In this document: in pieces, positions 1 to 6,265 of the stretch
Layout: each line of letters begins with the position of its first letter
Numbering within the stretch: the first letter of the stretch is position 1
NCBI GenBank assembly: GCA_937907705.1
Contig: CALCVP010000004.1
Coordinates: 1 to 7,608, forward strand
From: an uncultured Prevotella sp.
Lineage (GTDB): Bacteria > Bacteroidota > Bacteroidia > Bacteroidales > Bacteroidaceae
Direction of reading: 5' to 3'
Length of the DNA: 7,608 bases
Notes under the pieces: generated by a model
What the model saw: only the letters and a program-made list of their open reading frames with translations
Databases searched by the model: none
What the model was told of the DNA's origin: nothing
Position numbers and translations under genes: made by a program

Positions 1-201
1 AGAAATTTTGTATAGTGCTCACTCTCTGATAATAAAGGGGTGGAAAACTTCAGTGATGAAGTATTGAACTTCTTTGTTAACAGAGCCACTAATGCCTTTG
101 CTGAGTCATTCAATGCTAAAATCAAGGCGTTTAGAACTGCTTTAAGAGGAGTAACAGATATAAAATTCTTTCTCTTCAGACTTTCTAAACTATATGCTTA
201 A
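1..201 (+). pseudogene. ISL3-type transposase, C-terminal remnant
   Basis: The frame that starts at base 1 has a stop at 13-15 and then stays open to a TAA at 199-201. It encodes about 61 residues matching the C-terminal end of DDE transposases of the ISL3 family. The recognisable part is NRATNAFAESFNAKIKAFR, then a GV..IKFFLFRLSKLYA ending. The Glu in AES is probably the last catalytic residue of the DDE triad (family knowledge). The first 13 or so codons after the stop fit the family poorly, and another frame is open across bases 2-55, so a frameshift or small deletion near base 40 is possible. The window edge hides the rest. I read it as the tail of a decayed or rearranged insertion sequence; an intact upstream copy cannot be excluded because only the end is visible. 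Confidence 0.75.
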
Positions 202-203
202 TC

Positions 204-225
204 CCCCTGTTTTATCGGGTGAGCC
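204..225 (-). repeat. Possible terminal inverted repeat of the ISL3-type element
   Basis: Just after the transposase stop lies a block that reads inward, on the minus strand, as GGCTCACCCGATAAAACAGG. ISL3-family ends often begin with GGC or GGCTC and sit a few tens of bases past the transposase stop, so this is a reasonable right end. The left end is outside the window and no target duplication can be checked, so the boundary is an inference. Confidence 0.35.
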
Positions 226-234
226 GAAAAACAG
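207..234. other. Hairpin spanning the presumed IS end
   Basis: CTGTTTT, a bulged A, TCGG, a five-base loop GTGAG, then CCGAAAAACAG can form an 11-bp stem with one bulge. No T-run follows on either strand, so it is not a standard intrinsic terminator. It overlaps the presumed end of the insertion sequence and may simply reflect the sequence of that end. Confidence 0.4.
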
Positions 235-263
235 TTCCTGATTAACCCACGATTTATACTGAC

Positions 264-305
264 AAGCAGGATGCTTTAATTCTGCGAGCACCTGCTTACT
301 TTTTT
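264..305 (+). terminator. Hairpin with T-run, likely intrinsic terminator
   Basis: AAGCAGG, an unpaired A, TGCT, an 11-base loop, then AGCACCTGCTT form an 11-bp stem (264-297) followed by six T at 300-305. The T-run points to termination of rightward transcription, which would stop read-through from the IS remnant into the antisense of the HPPK-like gene. The same hairpin lies just past the stop codon of that minus-strand gene, and the T-run overlaps the stop. On the minus strand the hairpin is followed by GTCAGTATAAAT, which lacks a T-run, so termination in that direction would be weak. Confidence 0.6.
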
Positions 306-702
306 AATGCAAATGCAACCCACAGGTTTCGGACAATTGCTTTAACAGCATTTTTATATACACCCTCTCCCAATCATCTACATGGAACTTCCGACTGTCA
401 TACTTCAATAGGTCAATATCCATTTCTATCTTGTCTTTCAACCGCTTTTCTTCCGTGTTGCCGCATGCGGTCTCTATATCTTTCAGTGCATGCAACAAAT
501 AAGCTAACGGATAATTGGATTCCGCTTTACACAAGCAATTTCCAAATGCCGGTGAAACGATACCTATTGCTTCCGATTCCACTGTTTGAGTAAACTGCAC
601 ATGACCTTCGCCAAACAGGGCAACCAGTTTTTCCTTAGCTTGTTCTATTCTGCATTCCCTATCGGTATTGCTTCCCAATGCTATTATTACTGTAACCATC
701 AT
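304..702 (-). CDS. Divergent HPPK (FolK-like) pyrophosphokinase
   Basis: The 132-residue product resembles 6-hydroxymethyl-7,8-dihydropterin pyrophosphokinase, which passes diphosphate from ATP to the pterin in folate synthesis in the cytosol. It has the N-terminal IIALGSN motif (about residues 6-12), a central AIG...F.N stretch, a LKDIE helix and a MDIDLL motif near residues 94-99 whose two Asp match the Mg-binding pair. It is shorter than E. coli FolK (about 159 residues). The Arg normally three residues before the DxD pair is not there, and most of the C-terminal third, which carries further catalytic residues, is missing. This short type occurs in Bacteroidales, to my memory beside a normal FolK, so the activity is uncertain and I give no gene symbol. 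ATGs at 702 and 699 are both possible; AGGG lies about 6 bases upstream of the first. It follows the receptor gene by 14 bases, so co-transcription is likely. Confidence 0.8.
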   Translation of the reverse strand: MMVTVIIALGSNTDRECRIEQAKEKLVALFGEGHVQFTQTVESEAIGIVSPAFGNCLCKAESNYPLAYLLHALKDIETACGNTEEKRLKDKIEMDIDLLKYDSRKFHVDDWERVYIKMLLKQLSETCGLHLH

Positions 703-716
703 AGCTACCCTGACAT

Positions 717-3086
717 TTAGAATTCAAAAGTTGCCTTTAAATTGATTTGCCTACCTGTAAGATAATTTGGCACAGCATACTGCTGATTGGTTACATCCGT
801 AATCCAATAGTAGGAATTGACATTGCTGATGCCCAATAGATTCAAGCAGTCCAAACCTATCCAAATATTCTTTAACATTGTTTTCTTTTCATGCCCCTCA
901 TTGTTCAGCACTCTATAGCTCATTCCCAAGTCCACACGCTTATAGGCTGGAGCGCGGAAAGGCTGATCTGCCAGGTTTCTGTGTGGCGCGCCAAAGGGCA
1001 AGCCATCTGCATAAGCCAATTTCAAAGACATACGCCAACGATCTGTTCCTGGAAAATAGTCTGTAAAGAACATGTTCAATGAATAGCGCTGGTCGGTAGG
1101 CATCGGCACGCTATTGCCGCCGATATTCAGTTTTGTGTTCATCAAAGACAAGCTTATCCACGAATCCGTCTCCGGCACAAACTCGCCATAAAGCTTTAAA
1201 TCCAAGCCATAGGCATGACCACTGCACTGCTGGTCTGAATTATAAACTATCTTTACGTTATTAACGCTATAAGGCACCATATTGGACAAGGCCTTGTAGT
1301 ATGCCTCTGCCGTAAACTTAAACGGACGCTGGTTGAGCTTAAAGCGATAATCAAAAGCTGCTATAAAATGGATAGACCGCTGGCTCTTTATCTTTTTATT
1401 CAACGTGGCATACGTTATGCCGTTGACAGTAGACGTATCTCTTAACTCCTTGAAGAAAGAGGATTGGTAATACAGTCCTGTTGCAAAGCGCAAGGTTACA
1501 TCATGGTTAAATGCAGGAACAATGCCCAATGACACACGCGGACTGAAAATGCTTTCCTTATTGAAATTCCAATGACTGAACCGCACACCGTAATTAAGGG
1601 TAAAGAAGGTGTGCTCGCCCTTACTGCTAAACTTGTAAGTATCTTGTATATAGCTTTCCAATCTATTGGCTTTCAGTTTATTATAGGCTTTCATTGAATA
1701 AACGAGATAGAGTTCTTCGCCTGTATGCGGAATACTGTATCCACTGGAATCGCGCATTTCATACTCCTTGCTATGCTCTGTTATTTCTTCTATATTGTAA
1801 GTAATGCCGCCTTGTATCTCGTGTCTTTTACTTTTGTGCATTACCTTTGCCTGCAGGCTTTTCACATTCGCTTCAAGGTAGTTACGGGCATGCTCCATAT
1901 ATGTACCCACGCCCAAATTTTCGCTTGTTTCTGTCTGATTGAGCCAATATTGCCCTTGTATATCATACTTTTCCTGTTCATTGGTATGGAAAGCAGAAAA
2001 GTTCAAAGATACATTTGTTTTTGCACTCAGATTATACTTTATATTGGCAGACCCGAAATAAGTTCTGAATATATCTTTTTCATGACCATCAAAATAGACC
2101 TTGAATGCTTTCACGTTTTCCATCGTACCAAACGTGGTTTCCCTGTCTTCCGGCTCAAAATTATAATGATTTTCCGATACATCTCCTATCAGCTGTATCT
2201 CCCACCGTTTGTTTGGACTATATGTAAAATACGTTTGATAATCAAGAAAGTTTGGGCTATATTCGCCCTTCGTGTCCAATGAACCCAACAGATATTTATT
2301 GGTTTTATATCTCAGTCCGTTGCTCCAGCTCATTTTTTTGTTGCTAATACCAACAAAAGCATTGGCTCCCAATAAGCTTGCCGACACTTTCGCCTCCAGC
2401 TTCCGGGGTCTGCGATACTGTATGTCAAGAGCCGATGACATCTTGTCTCCGTATTTTGCTTCAAATCCGCCCGAAGAGAATCGTATTTTCTCTACCATAT
2501 CCGGATTGATAATAGACAGACCTTCTTGCTGCCCGCTTCTCACTAAAAAAGGTCGGTACACCTCTACTCCATTGATATACACGCTATTCTCGTCAAAGCT
2601 ACCACCTCGCACATTGTATTGAGAAGACAGCTCGCTGTGAGTAGACACACCGGCTTGAGCCTGTATCAATTCTTCCACGGCATTGCCTGTAACACTGGGC
2701 GTATTTTTCATATCTTTCACATCCAACTCCTGCGTACTGCCTGTCTGCCTTTTTTGGGCTGTAACAGTAACTCCTTCCAACTGCCCGTCATCCAACAGTT
2801 GTATCTGTAAAGTCTGCTTGCCCCTCGGTCGCCTTAAAACCCGCGTTTTACTCTTATAACCAACCATAGAAAAGCGCACCACCACGCTGTCTGCACTTCT
2901 AAGATGCATGGAATATTCGCCCTGCAAGTTGGTCATGGTAATCTTACCTTGCCCTAAAACTAATACCGTAGCCAGCTCGATAGGTTTTGACTGGCTGTCT
3001 GTTACCCTTCCCTGAAGCGTAAAATTTTGGGCACGTAGGCTTAAAGCCTGCACTGTGAATAGTATATATAATAGTATTTTCTTCAT
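717..3086 (-). CDS. TonB-dependent outer-membrane receptor
   Basis: The 789-residue protein is an outer-membrane active-transport receptor powered by TonB-ExbBD. Residues 1-19 form a signal peptide ending LRA before Gln20. Residues 22-100 are a CarboxypepD_reg-like beta-sandwich (LQGRVTDSQSKPIELATV, a LQGEYS turn, a MVGYKS strand). The plug lies at about 120-230, with NVRGGSFDENSVYINGVEVY and a later GGFEAKYGDK segment. The rest is aromatic-rich, alternating barrel sequence ending in Phe (KATFEF), as expected for Bam recognition. It is smaller than SusC-type receptors (about 1000 residues) and no SusD-like partner is next to it, so a glycan role is not supported and the substrate is unknown. 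I see no extra N-terminal signalling domain for an anti-sigma factor. The ATG at 3086 is the natural start because MKK opens the signal peptide. The HPPK-like gene follows on the same strand. Confidence 0.93.
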   Translation of the reverse strand: MKKILLYILFTVQALSLRAQNFTLQGRVTDSQSKPIELATVLVLGQGKITMTNLQGEYSMHLRSADSVVVRFSMVGYKSKTRVLRRPRGKQTLQIQLLDDGQLEGVTVTAQKRQTGSTQELDVKDMKNTPSVTGNAVEELIQAQAGVSTHSELSSQYNVRGGSFDENSVYINGVEVYRPFLVRSGQQEGLSIINPDMVEKIRFSSGGFEAKYGDKMSSALDIQYRRPRKLEAKVSASLLGANAFVGISNKKMSWSNGLRYKTNKYLLGSLDTKGEYSPNFLDYQTYFTYSPNKRWEIQLIGDVSENHYNFEPEDRETTFGTMENVKAFKVYFDGHEKDIFRTYFGSANIKYNLSAKTNVSLNFSAFHTNEQEKYDIQGQYWLNQTETSENLGVGTYMEHARNYLEANVKSLQAKVMHKSKRHEIQGGITYNIEEITEHSKEYEMRDSSGYSIPHTGEELYLVYSMKAYNKLKANRLESYIQDTYKFSSKGEHTFFTLNYGVRFSHWNFNKESIFSPRVSLGIVPAFNHDVTLRFATGLYYQSSFFKELRDTSTVNGITYATLNKKIKSQRSIHFIAAFDYRFKLNQRPFKFTAEAYYKALSNMVPYSVNNVKIVYNSDQQCSGHAYGLDLKLYGEFVPETDSWISLSLMNTKLNIGGNSVPMPTDQRYSLNMFFTDYFPGTDRWRMSLKLAYADGLPFGAPHRNLADQPFRAPAYKRVDLGMSYRVLNNEGHEKKTMLKNIWIGLDCLNLLGISNVNSYYWITDVTNQQYAVPNYLTGRQINLKATFEF

Positions 3087-3143
3087 CTTAATTATAACGA
3101 ATACACATTCATTTTATTATAATTATCCATGCATTTTGTAGCC

Positions 3144-3151
3144 GAAAAGTA
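3144..3151 (-). promoter_or_regulatory. Weak candidate -7 box for the receptor operon
   Basis: On the minus strand TACTTTTC is the nearest match to the Bacteroidales TAnnTTTG box upstream of the receptor gene, with one mismatch. I find no -33 TTTG at the usual 19-21-base spacing. If it is used, the leader would be about 50 bases. The match is poor and could be chance. Confidence 0.2.
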
Positions 3152-3189
3152 AAAAGCTCAATCAGCCAGCAGAAGCAACTTTTCAAAAG

Positions 3190-3227
3190 CATAACTTTAG
3201 GCATCGTAAACCATAGGGTTAGGCATC
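3190..3227 (-). repeat. 16-bp imperfect direct repeat with 22-bp period upstream of the receptor gene
   Basis: Bases 3190-3205 and 3212-3227 match at 13 of 16 positions. Both end with the same nine bases, TTAGGCATC on the plus strand (GATGCCTAA on the minus strand), and both begin CATA. The copies start 22 bp apart, two helical turns, so a dimeric regulator could contact both on one face of the DNA. They lie about 105-140 bp upstream of the receptor start and may be a control site. No other gene starts nearby. Confidence 0.5.
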
Positions 3228-3288
3228 TTTATCATGAAAACTATCCATACCACCTATTCCTTACACTCTAAAAACTTGACAAGCAGAC

Positions 3289-3306
3289 GCGACAGGTGCG
3301 ACAGGT
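3289..3306. repeat. Two tandem copies of GCGACAGGT
   Basis: The 9-bp unit GCGACAGGT occurs twice with no spacer. It stands out as GC-rich in an AT-rich intergenic region. A very short open frame on the plus strand (ATG at 3233, about 24 codons, stop TAG) ends in the repeat, but nothing supports it as a gene. From memory, longer arrays of similar units occur between genes in Bacteroides; I could not check this. Confidence 0.6.
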
Positions 3307-3361
3307 AGTTTTCTAAATATTTATGAAATATAATACATGGAAAAATAAAAATAAAATGAAT

Positions 3362-3385
3362 TTTCCTGCTCGCGCGCGTAGGAAA
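3362..3385. other. CG-rich hairpin (TTTCCT...AGGAAA)
   Basis: TTTCCT at 3362-3367 pairs with AGGAAA at 3380-3385, and the 12 bases between include an alternating CGCGCGCG tract. A G-T and a C-G pair can extend the stem. No T-run follows, so it is a poor terminator. Together with the nearby 9-bp tandem repeat it looks like part of a structured intergenic block. Confidence 0.5.
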
Positions 3386-3395
3386 GTTAACAAAT

Positions 3396-3671
3396 TCACC
3401 TGACGCAGCCTATTGAAGGGAATCGCCTATATTTTCTATATATTTTTATATTTATCTTACTTGTTATCAACAATTTACACTTCATGAGTTTTTTGTTAGA
3501 GAGAGACAAATATTCTATTCTTAATATTTGTCTGTTTGTTTTACAGCATGCCGCAGCAAAAACATTGGTATCTTTATAGCCCTGCATGAGAGCAGCGATA
3601 TATGCAAGGACGTAATGGAACGGTGCCTTACAGAACACGACATTGACAATATTCATAATTATTTTGAACAT
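3396..3671 (-). CDS. Doubtful small ORF, 91 codons
   Basis: An ATG-initiated frame of 91 codons runs through the large intergenic gap. I do not recognise the product. The first 45 or so residues include a hydrophobic stretch (APFHYVLAYIAALMQGY) and several Cys; the second half is Lys/Ile-rich and looks like translated AT-rich spacer. There is no good ribosome site. The opposite strand is also open over nearly the same bases (3525-3701), reading IGIFIALHESSDICKDVMER, which looks at least as protein-like but has no early start codon. One of the two frames could be a remnant of an older gene. A promoter-like box at 3775-3783 points toward this minus-strand ORF, with a leader of about 100 bases. 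I consider a real gene unlikely. Confidence 0.15.
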   Translation of the reverse strand: MFKIIMNIVNVVFCKAPFHYVLAYIAALMQGYKDTNVFAAACCKTNRQILRIEYLSLSNKKLMKCKLLITSKINIKIYRKYRRFPSIGCVR

Positions 3672-3706
3672 TTGGTTGATATATTTCTGACAACTTGTTA
3701 ATTATC

Positions 3707-3767
3707 AAGACAGTACGAGGCAAATGCAATAAAGTTTTCCTTCAATTGCCGAGCCGAAGTCTATCTT
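3707..3767. repeat. 61-bp inverted-repeat element, possible dispersed repeat
   Basis: The ends AAGACAG and CTATCTT are complementary at 6 of 7 positions. Inside, GGCAA at 3719-3723 pairs with TTGCC at 3746-3750, and the symmetry continues imperfectly toward the centre. The right arm carries an extra GC-rich insert (CCGAGCCGAAGT) with no counterpart on the left. The layout suits a small mobile-derived or REP-like repeat whose RNA would fold. From memory very similar blocks are scattered upstream of Bacteroides genes; this was not verified. Confidence 0.5.
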
Positions 3768-3774
3768 ACTCAGT

Positions 3775-3783
3775 GCAAAGTTA
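3775..3783 (-). promoter_or_regulatory. Promoter -7 box, TAACTTTGC
   Basis: On the minus strand the bases read TAACTTTGC, a full match to the Bacteroidales TAnnTTTG(C/T) box. The expected -33 position falls inside the neighbouring 22-bp palindrome, and no clear TTTG is seen there. Transcription would begin near 3768, at the edge of the 61-bp inverted-repeat element, and run toward 3671. Its product, if any, is unknown: it could be an RNA or the leader of the doubtful ORF. Confidence 0.4.
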
Positions 3784-3801
3784 CAAACAACGCAGAAATA
3801 G

Positions 3802-3823
3802 CCGCCTTAACATGTTAAGACGG
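3802..3823. promoter_or_regulatory. 22-bp near-perfect palindrome, possible operator
   Basis: CCG-C-CTTAACATGTTAAG-A-CGG is a palindrome with a single mismatched pair, and its core TTAACATGTTAA is perfect. It sits 19-40 bases upstream of the TAACTTTGC box, so it covers the place where the -33 element should be, as expected for a dimeric repressor or activator site. It could instead act as a weak terminator stem (loop CATG) after the lipoprotein gene, whose stop lies about 90 bases away. Confidence 0.45.
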
Positions 3824-3912
3824 ATCTCATAAAAACAATATTTTTTATCTAATCAACCACATAAGTTTCATTAATGTTCAAAAAAAGTCTATACCTACAT
3901 GATTATGTCTGC

Positions 3913-4305
3913 TTACTTATACTCTTTAGGAGTAATGGTAACCTCTATCAGTTTCTGATTGGCGTGTTTTTTTGAAAAATATGTGTATGCGAAATTGAAG
4001 TTTTCTTCCTTATACTTTCGAACAGAAGTATCGCCTTTGAAAGCTTCCAGCAGCTCTTTTTGGGCGCTGGGCCTTTTAATGGCTGCCGTATCGGCCTTTC
4101 CGCTTAGCGTATAGAAATAATGTAGTGTCTTACTACTTTTTTCAAAGACCATGCTATCAATAGTAATGCCCTCAGAAACCTTCATTGGACAATTTTTTTT
4201 CGTAAAATCAGCAGCTTCACGCGCTGCCCTATCTTCTAAACTCTCATGGCATGCACAAAGTGTAAGGATTGACAACACACCTAAAATACATTTCTTCATA
4301 TTCAT
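3913..4305 (-). CDS. Small conserved-type lipoprotein of unknown function
   Basis: The 130-residue protein begins with a basic, hydrophobic signal sequence and a lipobox LCAC (residues 16-19), so Cys19 should be lipidated and the mature protein membrane-anchored. The mature N-terminus HESLEDRAARE has some acidic residues, but no clear surface-export signal of the Bacteroidetes kind. The remainder is soluble: an Arg/Ala/Glu helix, then strands such as ITIDSMVFEKSSKTLHYFYTLSG and a C-terminal AYTYFSKKHANQKLIEVTITP, suggesting a small alpha/beta periplasmic domain. I know similar unnamed Bacteroides lipoproteins but no function. The start may be 4305 or, more likely from the MKK pattern, 4299. 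A good promoter lies 20-30 bases upstream. The gene is transcribed away from lepA. Confidence 0.8.
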   Translation of the reverse strand: MNMKKCILGVLSILTLCACHESLEDRAAREAADFTKKNCPMKVSEGITIDSMVFEKSSKTLHYFYTLSGKADTAAIKRPSAQKELLEAFKGDTSVRKYKEENFNFAYTYFSKKHANQKLIEVTITPKEYK

Positions 4306-4326
4306 TCAATATGCTCTTATTGACTT

Positions 4327-4357
4327 GCAAAAATAAAAATTATCTTCCATCTCCAAG
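4327..4357 (-). promoter_or_regulatory. Promoter of the lipoprotein gene
   Basis: The minus strand has TATTTTTGC (4335-4327), a full match to the TAnnTTTG(C/T) -7 box. A CTTG at 4357-4354, one mismatch from the -33 TTTG, lies 18 bases upstream of it. The start of transcription should be near 4321, giving a leader of roughly 15-22 bases before the two possible ATGs. Confidence 0.55.
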
Positions 4358-4405
4358 CTATTTACAATATTATTTTTTGCATAAATTTATAAAAAGGGGC
4401 TTTTT

Positions 4406-4439
4406 ATTGGGACAGAAGCGTATTTTTTTGTATTTTTGC
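4406..4439 (+). promoter_or_regulatory. Promoter of lepA
   Basis: TATTTTTGC at 4431-4439 matches the Bacteroidales -7 box in full. ATTG at 4406-4409, one mismatch from TTTG, lies 21 bases upstream. Transcription would start near 4445, leaving a leader of about 15 bases before the ATG at 4461, with no Shine-Dalgarno sequence. It is back to back with the lipoprotein promoter. Confidence 0.6.
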
Positions 4440-4460
4440 CAATAAAAAAGAACTGTTTAC

Positions 4461-6242
4461 ATGAACGAAATAAGAAATTTCTGCATTATTGCACATATCG
4501 ACCACGGTAAATCAACTTTAGCAGACAGGCTGCTTGAGAAAACAAAGACTATCCAAATTACAGAAGGTCAGATGCTGGACGATATGGATTTGGAAAGAGA
4601 AAGAGGCATTACTATCAAAAGCCATGCCATACAAATGGAATATATGTACAATAACGAGAAATATATTCTTAACCTCATTGACACTCCGGGACACGTCGAT
4701 TTTTCGTATGAGGTATCGAGAAGTATTGCAGCCTGTGAGGGTGCGCTGTTAGTGGTGGATGCCACACAAGGTGTGCAAGCACAGACTATCAGCAACCTCT
4801 ATATGGCATTAGAGCACAACCTTGAGATTATTCCTGTCATCAACAAGATCGACATGCCGTCTGCCATGCCAGACGAAGTGGAAGACGAGATTGTAGACCT
4901 TATAGGTTGCGACCCGAAAGATATCATCAGATCATCCGGTAAAACAGGCGAGGGTGTAGACGAGATACTTCGCGCCGTTGTAGAGCGTGTGCCACACCCT
5001 GAAGGCGATGCCACAGCTCCGCTGCAAGCGCTCATTTTCGACTCTGTATTCAATTCATTCAGAGGTATTATAGCGTATTTCAAAATAGAAAACGGCACCA
5101 TCCGCAAAGGGGACAAGGTAAAGTTCTTCAATACGGGCATGGAATACGATGCCGATGAAATAGGCGTATTGAAAATGGATATGATACCACGCAACGAATT
5201 GAAGACGGGCGATGTAGGCTACATCATCAGTGGAATAAAGGACAGCAAGGAAGTAAAAGTGGGTGATACAATTACCCATGTGGCATGCCCATGCGACAAA
5301 GCCATAGCAGGTTTCCAAGAGGTAAAGTCGATGGTCTTTGCCGGTGTCTACCCCATTGACCCTGCCGAATATGAGAATTTACGCGCTTCGCTTGAAAAGT
5401 TGCAACTCAACGACGCATCCCTCACCTTCTCTCCGGAATCATCCGTAGCCTTAGGATTTGGATTCAGATGCGGTTTCTTAGGCTTGCTGCACATGGAAAT
5501 TGTGCAAGAGAGACTGGACAGAGAGTTCAATATGGATGTGATTACCACCGTGCCTAATGTTTCATACATGGTATATGACAAGCACGGCAACTGCAAAGAG
5601 GTACATAACCCTTCAGGGCTGCCTGAAGTTACAGCCATAGACCATATAGAAGAGCCTTACATCAGAGCATCTATCATTACAAGCAGCAACTATATAGGTC
5701 CTATCATGAAGCTCTGTCTGGACAAGCGGGGTGAGCTGATTAACCAAAATTATATCAGCGGAAACAGAGTAGAACTGCACTTTATGTTGCCGTTGGGCGA
5801 AATTGTGATTGATTTCTACGACAAGCTGAAAAGCATTTCCAAGGGATATGCCTCTTTCGACTATCATGTGGATTGCTTCCGCCCGTCAAAGCTCATAAAG
5901 TTAGACATATTGCTCAATAGCGAGCCTGTAGACGCACTGTCTACCCTTACCCACCAAGACAATGCCGTAGCTTTTGGCCGCAGGATGTGCGAAAAGCTAA
6001 AGGAGCTTATTCCGCGGCAGCAGTTTGACATAGCCATACAAGCAGCAATAGGTGCAAAGATAGTGGCACGCGAAACCATTAAATGTGTCCGCAAGGATGT
6101 TACTGCAAAATGTTACGGAGGCGACGTAAGCCGTAAGCGCAAATTGCTGGAAAAGCAGAAAAAAGGAAAGAAGAGAATGAAGCAAATAGGTAACGTGGAA
6201 GTTCCACAAAAGGCTTTCCTTGCAGTATTGAAACTTGATTAA
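4461..6242 (+). CDS. lepA: Elongation factor 4, translational GTPase LepA
   Basis: The 593-residue protein is EF-4 (LepA), a ribosome-binding GTPase related to EF-G that affects initiation and moves stalled or mis-set ribosomes. The G motifs are complete: P-loop AHIDHGKST (11-19), RGIT (48-51), DTPGH with the catalytic His (74-78), NKID (128-131) and SGK (159-161). Domain II follows from about 190 and domain III from about 290. A LGFGFRCGFLGLLHMEIVQERL segment typical of the family lies near 330-350. The EF-G-like domain V follows, and then the LepA-specific C-terminal domain with its Lys/Arg-rich stretch near 560-580 and a NVEVPQKAFLAVLK ending. EF-G domain IV is absent, as expected. Length is normal (about 595-600). 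The ATG at 4461 gives the family N-terminus. A matching promoter lies just upstream, and a Crp-like gene follows by 37 bases. Confidence 0.98.
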   Translation: MNEIRNFCIIAHIDHGKSTLADRLLEKTKTIQITEGQMLDDMDLERERGITIKSHAIQMEYMYNNEKYILNLIDTPGHVDFSYEVSRSIAACEGALLVVDATQGVQAQTISNLYMALEHNLEIIPVINKIDMPSAMPDEVEDEIVDLIGCDPKDIIRSSGKTGEGVDEILRAVVERVPHPEGDATAPLQALIFDSVFNSFRGIIAYFKIENGTIRKGDKVKFFNTGMEYDADEIGVLKMDMIPRNELKTGDVGYIISGIKDSKEVKVGDTITHVACPCDKAIAGFQEVKSMVFAGVYPIDPAEYENLRASLEKLQLNDASLTFSPESSVALGFGFRCGFLGLLHMEIVQERLDREFNMDVITTVPNVSYMVYDKHGNCKEVHNPSGLPEVTAIDHIEEPYIRASIITSSNYIGPIMKLCLDKRGELINQNYISGNRVELHFMLPLGEIVIDFYDKLKSISKGYASFDYHVDCFRPSKLIKLDILLNSEPVDALSTLTHQDNAVAFGRRMCEKLKELIPRQQFDIAIQAAIGAKIVARETIKCVRKDVTAKCYGGDVSRKRKLLEKQKKGKKRMKQIGNVEVPQKAFLAVLKLD

Positions 6243-6265
6243 ACCGAACTAAAACATTCTAATAT

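Noticed and set aside
1725..2282. 185-codon plus-strand ORF opposite the receptor gene
   Set aside because: It lies entirely within the receptor coding region on the other strand, is Phe/Ile/Cys-rich and has no domain or ribosome site; it is a shadow frame.
717..3086. SusC-type polysaccharide utilisation receptor
   Set aside because: The protein is about 200 residues too short for SusC and there is no SusD-like lipoprotein or glycoside hydrolase nearby.
3233..3307. 24-codon plus-strand ORF ending in the tandem repeat
   Set aside because: Too short, no ribosome site, and its end is made of the repeat itself; no support as a peptide gene.
3880..3906. A7 tract and ACATAATCATGT after the lipoprotein stop as a terminator
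   Set aside because: The stem is only four base pairs and the T-run on the minus strand begins about ten bases later, so an intrinsic terminator is not supported.
4799..5194. 131-codon minus-strand ORF inside lepA
   Set aside because: It is the antisense of the well-supported lepA frame, Ser/Ile-rich, with no recognisable motif.
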